Made by a program: the position numbers and the translations under genes. A stretch of 64,000 nt of DNA from CAVVUC01 sp963751395 (GTDB lineage Bacteria > Verrucomicrobiota > Verrucomicrobiia > Chthoniobacterales > Chthoniobacteraceae). The notes under the pieces were generated by a model. That model ran no database searches and was not told the DNA's origin. It saw only the letters and a list, made by a program, of their open reading frames with translations. Below, piece by piece: positions 27,961 through 37,877 of the stretch; position 1 is the stretch's first letter; every line of letters begins with the position of its first letter. The stretch covers positions 1,240,001 through 1,304,000 of the forward strand of contig CAVVUC010000002.1 of NCBI GenBank assembly GCA_963751395.1, in the 5' to 3' direction.

Positions 27961-28508
27961 CGACCGACACCACCGAGAAAGGTCTCGAAACGCTGATCAT
28001 GCTCCAGCTGACCGGCGCGGACGGTCTTGCGCCCGCTCCCGAATCCGTGGCGGCGGAGACTCCCGATGCGATCTCCGCGGCGAAGGCCGGCGGCTCCGGC
28101 TGGTTCGCCGGTAATCCCAAGGAATACGACCGCGCCCACGCGCTCGACGTGCCGCAGTTGTTCCAGTTTCTCCGAACCACCCAGCCGGACGCTTTCAAGA
28201 AGGTCGGCATGGTGGATTACACCGATGCGAAAGACATCGCCCGCCTGAAGTTCCTCGCCCGGCTTTCCATCGAGATCGGCAAACGCGGCGTCATTGATCT
28301 GCTGCGCAAGGGCGTGGACCACGGCCCGCTGCATTTCACGCTGTTCTACGGCACACCTTCTCCCGGCAATGCAACGGCGGCGGCGTGCGTCTGCATCGTG
28401 CGGGATCCGGGCGCGCAAGTGAACATCGGCGACGTCATCCAGGCCGACGGGCACGAGTCGCTCTCCACCCAGGAAACCGCGCAGCAGGTGCCAAGCACCG
28501 GCCTGTAG
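27957..28508 (+). pseudogene. hsdR: Type I restriction enzyme HsdR, N-terminal fragment
   Basis: 183 codons. Residues 1-~138 match the N-terminus of long HsdR subunits (TTEKGLETLIM, NPKEYDRAHALDVPQLFQFL, FLARLSIEIGKRGVIDLLRK, LHFTLFYGTPSPGN). Normal HsdR proteins exceed 900 residues and carry a PD-(D/E)xK nuclease and DEAD-box motor; all of that is missing. After PSPGNATAA the sequence jumps to an unrelated tail ending QETAQQVPSTGL that I do not recognise. The start overlaps the toxin stop (ATGA), as expected for the last gene of the former restriction operon. Confidence 0.78.
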
Positions 28509-28561
28509 CCGGCCTTGTAGCCGGCCACGCTGTAGCCGGCCACGTTGAGGCCGGCCGGCGG
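28501..28561. repeat. Tandem TGTAGCCGGCC units
   Basis: Three to four degenerate copies of TGTAGCCGGCC(AC) lie immediately at the 3' end of the HsdR fragment. The last unit has changed to TTGAGGCCGGCC. Related GTAGCCGGG units occur at about 16030-16110 and 44220-44260. Confidence 0.8.
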
Positions 28562-28626
28562 CTTGTTCCACCCGTTGTCTTCCACCACTGCTTCCGCCTT
28601 CTCTCCCCGCAATCCGCTTTCCGCAT

Positions 28627-28899
28627 TCAATCCAGCGGGCTGCGTATCCCGCCCGCCGTTGGCGACAGATACCGCATCGTCGTTTCCAACTGCATAAGCC
28701 TCGGCACCAACTGGATATCCCGCGCCTGCGACGTCAAAAAAACCTCCACTTTCTTCTCCGAACTCCAATCGGGCGGACAGGCCCGCACCGCCTCCATATA
28801 CGACTGGAGCCACAGCGGACAGGCATTCTCCGTGGCATAGGAGAAATGCCTCAGCCGCAGAGCCCCTTTCAACTGCTCCAAAGACTCGGGAATCGTCAT
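28627..28899 (-). pseudogene. intI: Integron-type integrase (IntI) reduced to its N- and C-terminal ends
   Basis: 90 codons. Residues 1-~58 are the SAM-like arm-binding domain of IntI-type tyrosine recombinases (LRLRHFSYATENACPLWLQS, VEVFLTSQARD). The last ~20 residues, TTMRYLSPTAGGIRSPLD, match the C-terminus of integron integrases, where TTMxYTH is followed by G-V-R-S-P-L-D. The ~230 residues between, containing the catalytic Arg-His-Arg set, have been removed without loss of frame. The protein cannot recombine DNA. Orientation is right for an integron: integrase on the minus strand, cassette to its right on the plus strand. Confidence 0.75.
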
Positions 28900-28981
28900 T
28901 TACCTTCCCCCTGCCGCCCAGCTACATCAAACGCAACTCTAATATGAGACCAGACTTTTTTTCCAGTCGCAGACTCACATG

Positions 28982-30547
28982 TTAGTCACTTAATGGGAAA
29001 ATCCCGCGCAAAAAGCGCAGGATTGAGGTGGGTTGAGGTGTGAGATTGGGTATAATCACGTATTCAAAGAGTTTGCGGGCGGCCAGGATAAGACGACGTC
29101 CAATGGAAGTAAGGTAATATCGGTAAGTATGAGCTAGCTTTTTGATTAAGTGGTGCTTGCGGAGCCGGCGCAGGATGCGGTTGATCTGGCTGCTGGTCTT
29201 ATCGGCAAGGACCGATTTCAGGTATTGGTTGCTGATTCCGTGGATGGCAAACTCGCCCCGCAAGAGGGCGAGCATGACTCTCTGGTCTTCCTTGAGGAAG
29301 AGATTAAAGCCGCGCCAGGTGCGGTCCTGCTTGTCGCGCACCGTGCGGCTGATCCGGTTAAGGTCGTGACGCTGCGGAGTGTCATCCTCCAGCGTCCCGA
29401 TGAAGTCGAGATAGCGTTCACAGGCTGCGCTCAAGAGTTCCACCACGTCGCTCAGGCTGTAGATGGATTTCTTGAGCGGAGCCACCTTGTACTCTTCCCG
29501 GCCATCCCGGCTGACTACCTTGCGGTAGTGACGAAAGAAAGTGATGTCATTGCTCGTCGCCTCGATCCTTAAGACCCGGCCCCCCTTGTCATACATCTTT
29601 AAACTCTGCCGTCCGAGCGTGTGCCGGATCCGGGTGCCTTCCACCAGCGTTTTGAAGTCACTCGTGGCTTCCGCTTCCGGCGAGTAGCGCTTGCTCCAGA
29701 ACCGGGCCATGTCCGCCACGCGCACCGCCAGAACCGCGCGCCGGCTGATCTCTTCGTAGAGGGGTGCCAGCCGTTCGCGTCGCTGGAACACCAGGTCCAG
29801 CGAATACTCCACCTGCATCACGCTCCAATGATAACCGCGCGGGAACTTTTCCACGATCGGACAGAAGCGCGCCGCCAGTTCATGGAATTTCCGCTCCCAG
29901 TCAGCTACGGAGAAGCTTTCGGCCAGTTGCTGAGCGCGTTCCCAGTTGGCGATCTCGATGAACGAGTTGTTGTCCATCTTGAAGGCGATACCCGCCTGCT
30001 GGAGTTGCGCGGCCAGCCAATGGTGAACGTTGAAGTAAATCTGCAGCCGGCACGGCAGCCACAATGGCACCCGCACATACATCAGTCCCAGGTCGGGATC
30101 GATCAGGTAGAAGTAGTAGGTCGAGCATTTGCCGGTCTGCATCTTGAGGCCCGGCTGGTTGGTCTTCGGATTGTGCCACGGCTTGAAGGTCGCGCAGCTT
30201 TCGACCACCGAGATGATGTGGACCAGTCCCGGATGAGTGCCACGGCGGGCGAGCACTTTGGCGACGAGGTCTTCCTTGCGGATGCCCCGGGTGCGCGGGA
30301 GATATTCAATCTCCACGCCGGCCTCCCTCGCCAGTTCCACGGCGTTGTCCCGGAGGCGCTGCCGCAGCGGCTCCGCATACTTGCCGATGTCCACGACGCG
30401 GAAGCCCTCCCGGAAAAGCCGCGCATCCATGGCATCGGGATGGGCGATGTCCATCAGCGTCCCGGTCACCACCAGCCGGTCAAAGCAGCCCAGCACGCCG
30501 GCAATCTCCTTGTCATAGCGTCCCAAAAGCCCGACATTCGTTTTCAT
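28982..30547 (-). CDS. 521-aa protein with C-terminal winged helix, function unknown
   Basis: The start is MKTNVGLLGRYDKEIAGVLG, followed by CFDRLVVTGTLMDIAHPDAM. The C-terminal ~110 residues form a winged-helix-like region (SSQINRILRRLRKHHLIKKL, then TYRYYLTSIGRRL), the part that leads databases to call such proteins MarR-like. The middle has SLKMYDKGGRVLRIEATSND and RHYRKV, which loosely recalls replication initiator proteins of rolling-circle elements; no HUH motif was found. From memory, near relatives occur as multiple copies in soil bacteria, suggesting a mobile gene, but I cannot confirm this here. No terminal inverted repeats were seen. It lies between the integrase remnant and the attC cassette, antisense to the cassette. 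Confidence 0.6.
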   Translation of the reverse strand: MKTNVGLLGRYDKEIAGVLGCFDRLVVTGTLMDIAHPDAMDARLFREGFRVVDIGKYAEPLRQRLRDNAVELAREAGVEIEYLPRTRGIRKEDLVAKVLARRGTHPGLVHIISVVESCATFKPWHNPKTNQPGLKMQTGKCSTYYFYLIDPDLGLMYVRVPLWLPCRLQIYFNVHHWLAAQLQQAGIAFKMDNNSFIEIANWERAQQLAESFSVADWERKFHELAARFCPIVEKFPRGYHWSVMQVEYSLDLVFQRRERLAPLYEEISRRAVLAVRVADMARFWSKRYSPEAEATSDFKTLVEGTRIRHTLGRQSLKMYDKGGRVLRIEATSNDITFFRHYRKVVSRDGREEYKVAPLKKSIYSLSDVVELLSAACERYLDFIGTLEDDTPQRHDLNRISRTVRDKQDRTWRGFNLFLKEDQRVMLALLRGEFAIHGISNQYLKSVLADKTSSQINRILRRLRKHHLIKKLAHTYRYYLTSIGRRLILAARKLFEYVIIPNLTPQPTSILRFLRGIFPLSD

Positions 30548-30601
30548 GCAGCCATTCTACACCCCATTGACGCCCATGGCACCGGCTACGCTGGCTTAGG
30601 C

Positions 30602-30608
30602 GTTATCT
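30602..30608 (+). other. Possible cassette boundary (GTTATCT)
   Basis: GTTATCT matches the integron crossover core GTTRRRY except at one position and lies 13 nt upstream of the cassette ATG. A similar GTTAGTC at 28981-28987 marks the other side of the 521-aa gene. No complete attC structure with a matching RYYYAAC could be found left of 30602. Confidence 0.35.
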
Positions 30609-30620
30609 CGCGCACACTAA

Positions 30621-31184
30621 ATGGCTGAACATGATGGCATACGCACCAAGGTTACAGTTGGCGTCATCACCGGCGTTATTCTCACGGTGCTTGGCTACCT
30701 TGGCCGCGCGTGGTGGCCTACTGTTTGGCGCGGCATCGCTTGGTTCTTCGGCGTCGTCTGGGCGTGGCTGTTTTCCGGTCATTCCATTTACGGCTGGCTT
30801 CTCGTCATTCTCATTCTCTGCACCGTCATTTGCGGCTTCGTCTTGCTTGCTGCCTTCTTTCAGCGCACGCCACAACACAACTGGCGCAGCTACCGCCGGG
30901 ACATCTTTTTCGGTATCGTCTGGCGCTGGGATTACTTTGGCGAGCGCATCGGAGACCCCATTCCTTATTGCCGGCACTGCGACACGCAGCTCATCCCGCG
31001 CGAGGACTACGATTACGGCCCCGGTGAACGCGCACTCGTTACCCAATACATCTGCGACCATTGCCACGGAACCAACGACAAGCACAACGAACCCTTTCAG
31101 CACACGCAGAACAAAGTCATTCGCCAGATTGACCGCAAACTACGAAATGACGAATGGAAGAAGGCTCTCCCCAATGCGGCCTAA
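30621..31184 (+). CDS. Gene-cassette protein: two membrane helices plus zinc ribbon
   Basis: 187 residues of no recognised family. Two hydrophobic helices at about 12-48 and 54-80 are followed by a soluble part with two CxxC pairs: CRHCDTQL near 118 and CDHCHG near 145, a probable treble-clef or zinc-ribbon fold. It is probably an inner-membrane protein with a cytoplasmic metal-binding domain. The gene fills the cassette tightly: the ATG is 13 nt after a GTTATCT core and the TAA stop lies within the GCCTAAC core of the attC site. Regulation would depend on an upstream integron promoter, which is not identifiable. Confidence 0.72.
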   Translation: MAEHDGIRTKVTVGVITGVILTVLGYLGRAWWPTVWRGIAWFFGVVWAWLFSGHSIYGWLLVILILCTVICGFVLLAAFFQRTPQHNWRSYRRDIFFGIVWRWDYFGERIGDPIPYCRHCDTQLIPREDYDYGPGERALVTQYICDHCHGTNDKHNEPFQHTQNKVIRQIDRKLRNDEWKKALPNAA

Positions 31185-31242
31185 CGCTAAAGGGTGCAGC
31201 GGAGGCGAGGCACGAGCCCTCCGACTGCACCCATGGTTGAAC
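31179..31242 (+). other. Integron attC recombination site
   Basis: 64 bp. The left core GCCTAAC (31179-31185) fits RYYYAAC and the right core GTTGAAC (31236-31242) fits GTTRRRY. Between them is an imperfect palindrome, GGGTGCAGCGGAGG against CCCTCCGACTGCACCC, with unpaired bases on one arm as in genuine attC folded strands. Size and architecture match attC sites (about 57-141 bp). Confidence 0.78.
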
Positions 31243-32085
31243 AAGGTGGCGCGGCCTTATGCTTCTTATGTTTTCCGGCTCGCTCCGGGTGGAGTCCACT
31301 GAACCGGTTCGCGCAAAGCCCCGGCATTCCGGCGTGGCCTGCTGAGGCTCATTTTCGCTGACGGAACCGTGATTCCCGGGCGGCTGCTGGCGGTAAATGC
31401 CGGCGTCGAGCCGCTCTTCCCGGCAGGAGTGCGCGAGGGAGCGCGGCCGTTTCCCGTTCCCAAAGTGGGGCTTTGGGAATGCACGTGTCGCGGCGCGATT
31501 TCATTGCCTGGCGGGCGGTGAATGCAGCGCGCCGTCTCGCCACCCTCGCCACGAAGCGGAGCTTCCCAGCCATGCTTGCGTTCCCAAAGCCCGACTTTGT
31601 GGGAACGAGGATGAACTCACCGGCATCGGCGAGGTGGCCCGCCGCCTCCGCCCGGAGGGGTGCATGCGCTTTACGTTCGAGCATCACTTTCGCCCATCCG
31701 GCAGAGAGGGTTCGGTATGTATTGCGGTCGAGGTCCATGCTCAGGGGCGGTTTCCGCACCCGCGTTCGTGCAGGCACACATAGCGGCCTGATTAACGAGG
31801 ACGCGACTCCTCCTCCGAGCGGTTTCGGGCTCTCGCTACGTTCATCGAACGTCGTGATCGCATCATGCACTGTATCGGGCATCGCGAAGCACCGGCCATG
31901 GCGGGTGTTTATTCCGAATCAACGGTGTGTTATCGGGTCGTGCCAGAGTCCTGGCAGGGCTGAGCCTCACCGTCGCCTGATCCACGGCGTGGTTGTACTG
32001 TTCAATAACCCAACAGTTGAGGGTTGCTGCTGCGCTCGTAACAAGGAGAATGCCAATCCGAACAACCCTCCCAAATCCCTTCGCC
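31243..32085. other. 840-bp stretch without convincing gene; two related hairpins
   Basis: Open frames exist on both strands but none has family character or a start signal. Two hairpins share the element TTCCCAAAG: 31457-31479 (arms TTCCCAAAG / CTTTGGGAA) and 31579-31607 (CGTTCCCAAAG / CTTTGTGGGAACG). A short plus-strand stretch around 31310-31440 (LLRLIFADGTVIPGRLLAVN) may be a protein fragment but is not identifiable. No second attC was found. Confidence 0.55.
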
Positions 32086-32868
32086 ATGCAAATCAAAACT
32101 CCGCTCCGTTTTTTGCTCCCCATCGTTTGCGCCATCTCCGTGCAAGCCGCCGAACCCGTCACCCTCGCGGAGGACGACGCCAGCAATGCCAGCTACAACG
32201 GGGGCTGGAAAAGCGAAGGCGGCGGCAGCGGCTTTGCCGACTGGACGTTCCAGACGCAGAAGGCGGCCGAGGGCGAAGCCTACGCCGGCTATTTCATCGC
32301 GACGAAGGAACAAAACGGCGACTTGAACGGAATCGCGACACAGGGAAAGGCATTCGGGCTTTTCGCAAACGGCACGGGATTCGAGGCGGCTGCGGCGTTC
32401 CGGCCTTTGAAGAAGCCCCTCGAGTCGGGGCAGACGTTTTCTTTTCTGATCGAGAACGGCGAGTTCAAACAAAAGTTCGACGGCGATCCGGGCGGCGGTT
32501 CGGGCGGGATCACGCTGCGCCCGGGCAATGCGTGCGAGAGTGTCGAGGATTACAACAAGGCTGCGCGCTTCGAGTTCGGCGCGTATGCGGATCAGAAAAA
32601 CTACCAGATTTACGACGGCGAATCGGACCACGACACGGGTGTGCCTCTGACTGACGCCGGCTTGTCCGTCAGCGTCACGCTGGTGACGGCGGACACGTGC
32701 GACGTCGAAATCACGGCGCTCGCCGACAAGAAGAAGACGACGCTCAAAGGCCGCAAGTTGGGTGGCGAGGCCGGGTCGCCGATCGAGAGCTTCTGCATCT
32801 TCAACCGCAACAGCGAGCAGAACGACGTTTTCTTCAACGGCTTCCAAATCCTCGGAGCGGCAAAGTAG
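32086..32868 (+). CDS. Secreted protein of unknown function
   Basis: 260 residues from ATG at 32086, chosen because it begins a clear signal peptide (MQIKTPLRFLLPIVCAISVQ, cleavage after AQAA-like VQAA). The mature part is a glycine-rich beta-type domain (DDASNASYNGGWKSEGGGSG, FADWTFQT) with a C-terminal segment FNRNSEQNDVFFNGFQILGA. This pattern is common in secreted verrucomicrobial proteins with beta-sandwich folds. No catalytic motif is apparent. It is convergent with the giant PL11 gene. Confidence 0.65.
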   Translation: MQIKTPLRFLLPIVCAISVQAAEPVTLAEDDASNASYNGGWKSEGGGSGFADWTFQTQKAAEGEAYAGYFIATKEQNGDLNGIATQGKAFGLFANGTGFEAAAAFRPLKKPLESGQTFSFLIENGEFKQKFDGDPGGGSGGITLRPGNACESVEDYNKAARFEFGAYADQKNYQIYDGESDHDTGVPLTDAGLSVSVTLVTADTCDVEITALADKKKTTLKGRKLGGEAGSPIESFCIFNRNSEQNDVFFNGFQILGAAK

Positions 32869-32900
32869 GCGCTCCGGTTTGCTCGTCCCGATCGCGGGTT

Positions 32901-35900
32901 CTATGGCGACACGAGGAAGCGATAGAACAGCCGCGATGCGGAGGCGGCGTCGGGATCGGTGAACAGGAACTCCTCGCCGGTGCCGGGGTAGGAGTTACCG
33001 ACATTTTCCCACGTGCCGCTCGTGAGCGTGGAACGGCGCTGCAACTGGTAATTGTGGCCGGGGTAGCTCTGGATGCGCAGGAGGATGTCGTTTCCGGCGC
33101 GCTCGATCCGCTGGATCTTCACGGCGCTCGCGTCGAGGAGGATTCCGTTGTTGATGAAATTCGCGGGCAGTTTGCTGGTCGAGGTCATCATGTCGAACAC
33201 GCCGTTGTTCACAAAGGTGCCGCTGAGCACCGCGAGGGCCGCATTGCCGCTCAGCCGCATCGTGCCGCTGTTCACGAGCGAACCGCCGTTGAGGGTCAGC
33301 GTGCCGCTCGAAAGAAGCAGCGTGCCGTCGTTCGAGAAGCCGTTGTTGATGCGAGCGGCGCCGGTGAGCATTCCGCCGTCCTTGATTTGCACGCTGCCGA
33401 CGGTCAACCCAGCACCGAGATCGAGCGTCGCGCCGTCGAACACGACGATGCTGCCGGCGCTGTTCATCGAGCCGGTGATTTTCAAAACACCCGCGTTCAC
33501 CGTGGTGGTGCCGGTGTAACTGTTCTTGCCGGCAAGCACCCACTTGCCGGTGCCGGTTTTCACGATCGCCGTTGCGCCCGTGCCGTTGTTTCCGATCGCG
33601 GCGGTGAGCGTGTTGTCGCCGGCATTGTCGCCGGCCAGAGTCAGGACCCGGGCCGTGTTGGAGCCGGTGAATGTAAGCGCATTTGTATTCGAGAAAAGGA
33701 CCGCGCCCGACCCGGAGGCGTCCAAAGTTCCGCCGCTCGTTCCGAGCGTGAAGCGACGGTCGGTGCTCGCGCTATTGCCAAGGTATTGAAGCGCGCCGCC
33801 GTTGATGACAAGGTTGGAAGCGGCATTCGAGGACGTTCCGGTGCTGCCAACCGCGCCGCCATTGGCCAGCAGGCTCACCGCAAGCGTTCCCCCATTGATT
33901 GTTGTCACGCCGCCATAAGTGTTCGAGCCGGTCACCCACCACAAGCCCTGGCCGGTCTTGGTCACGTTTGTGGGTTTATCCGCGGCGGAGCCGTTGCTGA
34001 TCGTCCCCGCAAAAGTGGTGTCGAGGTTCAGCCCGCCGATGACGTAAGTGACCGCGCCTGCGTAGTCGCTGCCGGCGAGAATGCTTGTCACATCGCCGCT
34101 GACGGCGCCGATGTTTGCCGTGTTCCCGGATGAATTCGTGACTCCCGACAAGCGGCCGTAGTTGGTGAGGTCGATCGCGGCGTTTGAGAGGCTCGATGTG
34201 CCAAATCCGCCACCGTTGAAATGCATGGCGAATGTCTCGACGGTTTTGGTCACGCCCGACTGAAGATTCATCGTGCCGCTGAAACCGCCAAGTCCAGAGC
34301 CGAGCCGGAATCCATTGGCCTTGCTGGTGGCGTTGGTGCCCCCATTGTTGCTGATGAGTGTGATTGCACCGCTGCCGCTCAGATTCGTGAGAGCCGATTT
34401 ATCGGTCTGGGCGTTTATGGTTCCGGTCTGTCCGGCGGGCACGAAGATGTTTGAAAAAGTGGCGGCGTAGTTCGCATCAAGCCCGCCGCCTTGCAGCGTG
34501 GTCGTGCCCGTGCCGAGCGCACCGGCCGTCGTGAGCAGGATCGTTCCGCCGTTCACCAAAGTGCCGCCGGTGTAGCCGTTGCTGCCGGTCATCGTGAGCG
34601 TGCCCGTGCCTGTTTTCGTGAGGGTTCCCGAGCTGATGATCCCGCCGCCAGCGCTCGTGATTGTGAGTGCTTTTGTGTTGATTGAAACCGTCACCGATTT
34701 CGGATCGACCGTGCCGCTGATCGCTGCCGTGCCGCTGATCAACGTGTCGTCGAACACGACGTCATCGGTGGACATGAACTTGTCCACGAGGCTGCCGAAC
34801 TTCCAGTTTTTCGTCGCATAATCCCACGCCGTGCTGTTCGAGCCGCTCCAGATCACGATGCCCGGCACACGCGGCGGCGCGGTCACGATTGCCTTCACCA
34901 CGCCCGTTTCGGAGGTGTCGAACGTCGCGGTTTCGCCGTTGATTCCGCTCCAGACAAAAGTCGGATTTCCCGTCAAGGGCGTGGTGCCGCTGATCAAGGT
35001 GTAAGTGCCGCTGACCAAGCTGCCGTCAAGATAGGTGGGGACAATCCTCCAGGTGCCGCTCATGCTCAGCGAGCCGCCGGTGATTTGGAAGAGATCGTTC
35101 ACACCGCCGCCGCTCGTCGTGCTGTTCGAGAGGTTCATGCGCAAGGTTCCGCTGCCGCTCATGCTGAGGCCGCCCGCGAACTGGAGCGTGCCGGGAGTTC
35201 CGTTGCCGGTGCCGAGCGAGCCGCCCGACTGCACGACCACAGGACCGCCGATGATCCCGCCACCGCCTAGCTTCGCGCCGTTTTTCACCGTCACCGTCGT
35301 CACCCCGAGGATGCCGTTCACAACAAGGCCGCCCTGGTTCACGTTCGTGGCACCGGTGTAACTCGAAGAGCCGGTGAGCGTGAGCGTGCCCGTTCCGGTC
35401 TTGGTGAGCGCCACCGTTTCGCTGATGGCTCCGGCAAAACTTGTGTCGGTTCCCAGCGCGCCGATCTGCCACGTCGTTTGCGCGCCGCTGGCGCCGGAAT
35501 TGATCGAGATGGTCGCGAGACTGCTCGTGCCCGAGAGCGCGCCGATGTCGAGCGTCCCGCCCTTGAGCGAATAGCCGTGGACGTTCGGGCCGAGATTCAC
35601 CTCCGCGTTGGCGTAGCCGTAGCTGTTGTTCACGCGGAAGTCGCCTCCGCCGGAGTCGGACGTTACAAAGATTCGGCCGGTGAACGCCGACCAGTTGCCT
35701 TTCAGGTCTGTGCGGACGTAGGGCGTGTAAAAAGTCAGGTCGCCATCGCCGGTCAGCGCGCCCGTCAGGTAGCAGCGTCCGTCGGCCACGATCCTGGCGG
35801 TGGCTCCGGCGGGCACGAAGACATTCCACGCCGCTGTTTCGCTCGCCTGCACGTCGGACATCGAGAGCGTGCCGTTGTCGATGGTGACCAGGCCGGTGCC

Positions 35901-36372
35901 GAGGCCCGATACGTTGGCGGTGGAACTGGCGAGGACGATGGTCCCGCCGTTGATCGTGGTGCCGCCCGAGTAGGTGTTGCCCTTGGCAAGAATGAGCGCG
36001 CCCGAGCCGGTCTTCACAAGCGAACCGCCGGAAAGTGTGCCGCTGATCTGGAGCGATGCGGAGGTGCTCGGCACGTCGATCGTCGCGCCGCCCGCGCCGA
36101 GCGTCAGGCTGCGGTTGGTGTTCGTCTGCGGACCCGCGAGGCTGAGAGTGCCGCCGTTGATGACGAGGTTCGTGGAACTGGTCGAAGCCGCGCCGATGGA
36201 ACTCGGCAGGCCGCCATCGTTCAAGTTGTCCACCGCGAGCGTGCCGCCGTTGACGATCGTGGGGCCGCTGTAGTCGTTGGTCGTCAGGACTTGCAGCGTG
36301 CCACTGCCGGATTTCGTGAGTCCGCCAGTGCCGCTGATCGAACCGGTGCCGGTGAACGTGTAGTTGGTCGCC
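32901..36372 (-). CDS. Autotransporter-associated beta-strand repeats, C-terminal part of the PL11 protein
   Basis: About 1150 codons of passenger-type repeats (PATR). Units such as GSGTLTLTGSSSYTGATNVN, GTGTLTMTGSNGYTGGTLVN and GTGKWVLAGKNSYTGTTTVN recur at roughly 80-150 residue spacing and are expected to stack into a long parallel beta-helix. The C-terminus has YPGHNYQLQRRSTLTSGTWE then a DPDAASASRLFYRFLV ending, a common terminal module in verrucomicrobial secreted proteins. No autotransporter translocator barrel is visible. The frame joins the upstream part by a one-base shift at about 36372 (NSGD then YTFTGTGSISG). Confidence 0.8.
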
Positions 36373-37815
36373 GGAATTGACCGTTACGCCGGAGACGGGC
36401 AGGGCGTTCGCGAGGGTAACGGTCGGGTTAAGCGCGCCGCTGTCGTCGAACGTGACGGCATCGCCCGCAACGAACTTGTCCGCCACGGAGTTGCGGAACC
36501 AGTTCGGAGTTGTGTAAAGATCCCACAGGTTCCCGGAGACGCCACCGGTCCAGACGAGGCTTGCCGGGGCGCGCGTGGAGGGGACGTTCAACACAATCGC
36601 CCCGCCTGCGGCGCTCAAGGTATATGGCGTGCCGGCGGGAACGGTGACGGCGAGATTGCCCGTGCCGCCGCTCAACGCGCCGGTGTAGGTCAGCAGTGTG
36701 TAGCTCCCCGCCGAGAGCTTCGCGTTGAGTGCGTTGACCACGATTGCGACGGTGCCGCTGAGATTCAGGTTGCCCGTGACGGCGATACGGTCGTTCGCTT
36801 TTGTGGCACCGGTCGGGTCGTCGGAGAGATCCAGCGCAAACGAAGAGCCGTCAGTCGCCGTGAGGCCGGCTCCGAACGATGTGGTGCCAGTGCTGTTCAT
36901 GCCGTTGCCGGGCGTGATCGCGCCGCGATACTGCAACGTGACCGGCTGCGAGAAACGCCCCGTGCCGCCGATGCGGCCTCCGGATTTTCCGGCGGCAAGG
37001 GCGCCACCCAGATGCCGCCCCAGACCGTGACGGGGCTCTGCTGAAGGTCGCCCGAGACGAACAACGCGCCGTCCCATACCGTCGTCGCGCCCGTGAATGT
37101 GTGCGTGCCGCCGAGCGTGAGCGTGCCCGCGCCGGCTTTGGTGAGCTTCATCGCGCCTGTGAGCGAACCGGCGTTGCCGTCGAACACGTACGGCTTAGGG
37201 TTGTAAACCGTGACCGCGCCCGGTGCGAGCGCGCCATTGAGCGCGACCGTCGTCGAGTTGTCACCGCCAATGTCGAAGCGCACGGTGTCGCCGTTTGCGA
37301 ACGCGCTGTTCGTGCCGTTGTCGCGCCAGCTCTGCGTCACGCCCGCGTCCCATGTCGTCGCGCCCGCACCGCCGCGCCAGACCAGCTTCGTATCGACCAT
37401 CGGCGGAGGCGGAGGTGTCGTCATTCCCCAGCCGAGATAGTAATCGACGTAGCTCGCCTGCACGTAGCCTTTCGTCGTCGCCTGGCAGCGATACTGCGGG
37501 TTGTGCATCAACGTGTAGAGCCGGTTCGTGGCCGGCGTTGTCGTCGAGTAAATCCGCAGGTGCGTGTAGTCGCTTGCGATAAGCACGATCTCCTCGCGCC
37601 AGTCGCCAAACAGGTCGCCCCAGAATGCGGGCCGTCCGCCGTATGCCTGATGCGTGCTGTAGCTGCCGTTGTCGTTGTAGATAGAAAAAAGGCGGTCCGT
37701 ATATCCGCCTGCGGCGTTGAATTTGTTCACCACAGGCGCGAGCGCTCCGCTGCCGGCGCCGTCGATGAACTCCCGCCCAAGATCGCCGTCCCACCACAGC
37801 CCCTCGGCGCCCAGA
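36373..37815 (-). CDS. Middle part of the PL11 protein: end of lyase and first repeats (frameshifted)
   Basis: From about 37806 the frame reads GLWWDGDLGREFIDGAGSGA, then FWGDLFGDWREEIVLIASDY and LMHNPQYRCQATTKGYVQAS, the conserved end of family 11 rhamnogalacturonan lyases. A linker PPPPPMVDTKLVWRGGAGAT starts the repeat region. Near 37012 the frame shifts by one base (GGIW then GGALAAGKSGGRIGGTGRFS) and continues to about 36372 with repeats such as LTYTGALSGGTGNL. Each shift is a single base in intact surroundings. Confidence 0.75.
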
Positions 37816-37877
37816 CGGTGTCGTTGTAAATCCGAACGCCCTTCGCATTGTAGATGCCCGGCTGGGTGGAATACATC

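Noticed and set aside
31349..31882. 177-codon minus frame in the gap right of the attC site
   Set aside because: No recognisable domain, it spans two hairpin elements and has no ribosome-binding site.
31985..32030. Second attC site (ACCCAAC next to GTTGAGG)
   Set aside because: The two cores are adjacent with no intervening stem and the right core breaks the GTTRRRY rule.
32697..34133. 478-codon plus frame opposite the PATR repeats
   Set aside because: It begins inside the small secreted-protein gene and is the antisense of PATR repeats; composition is artefactual.
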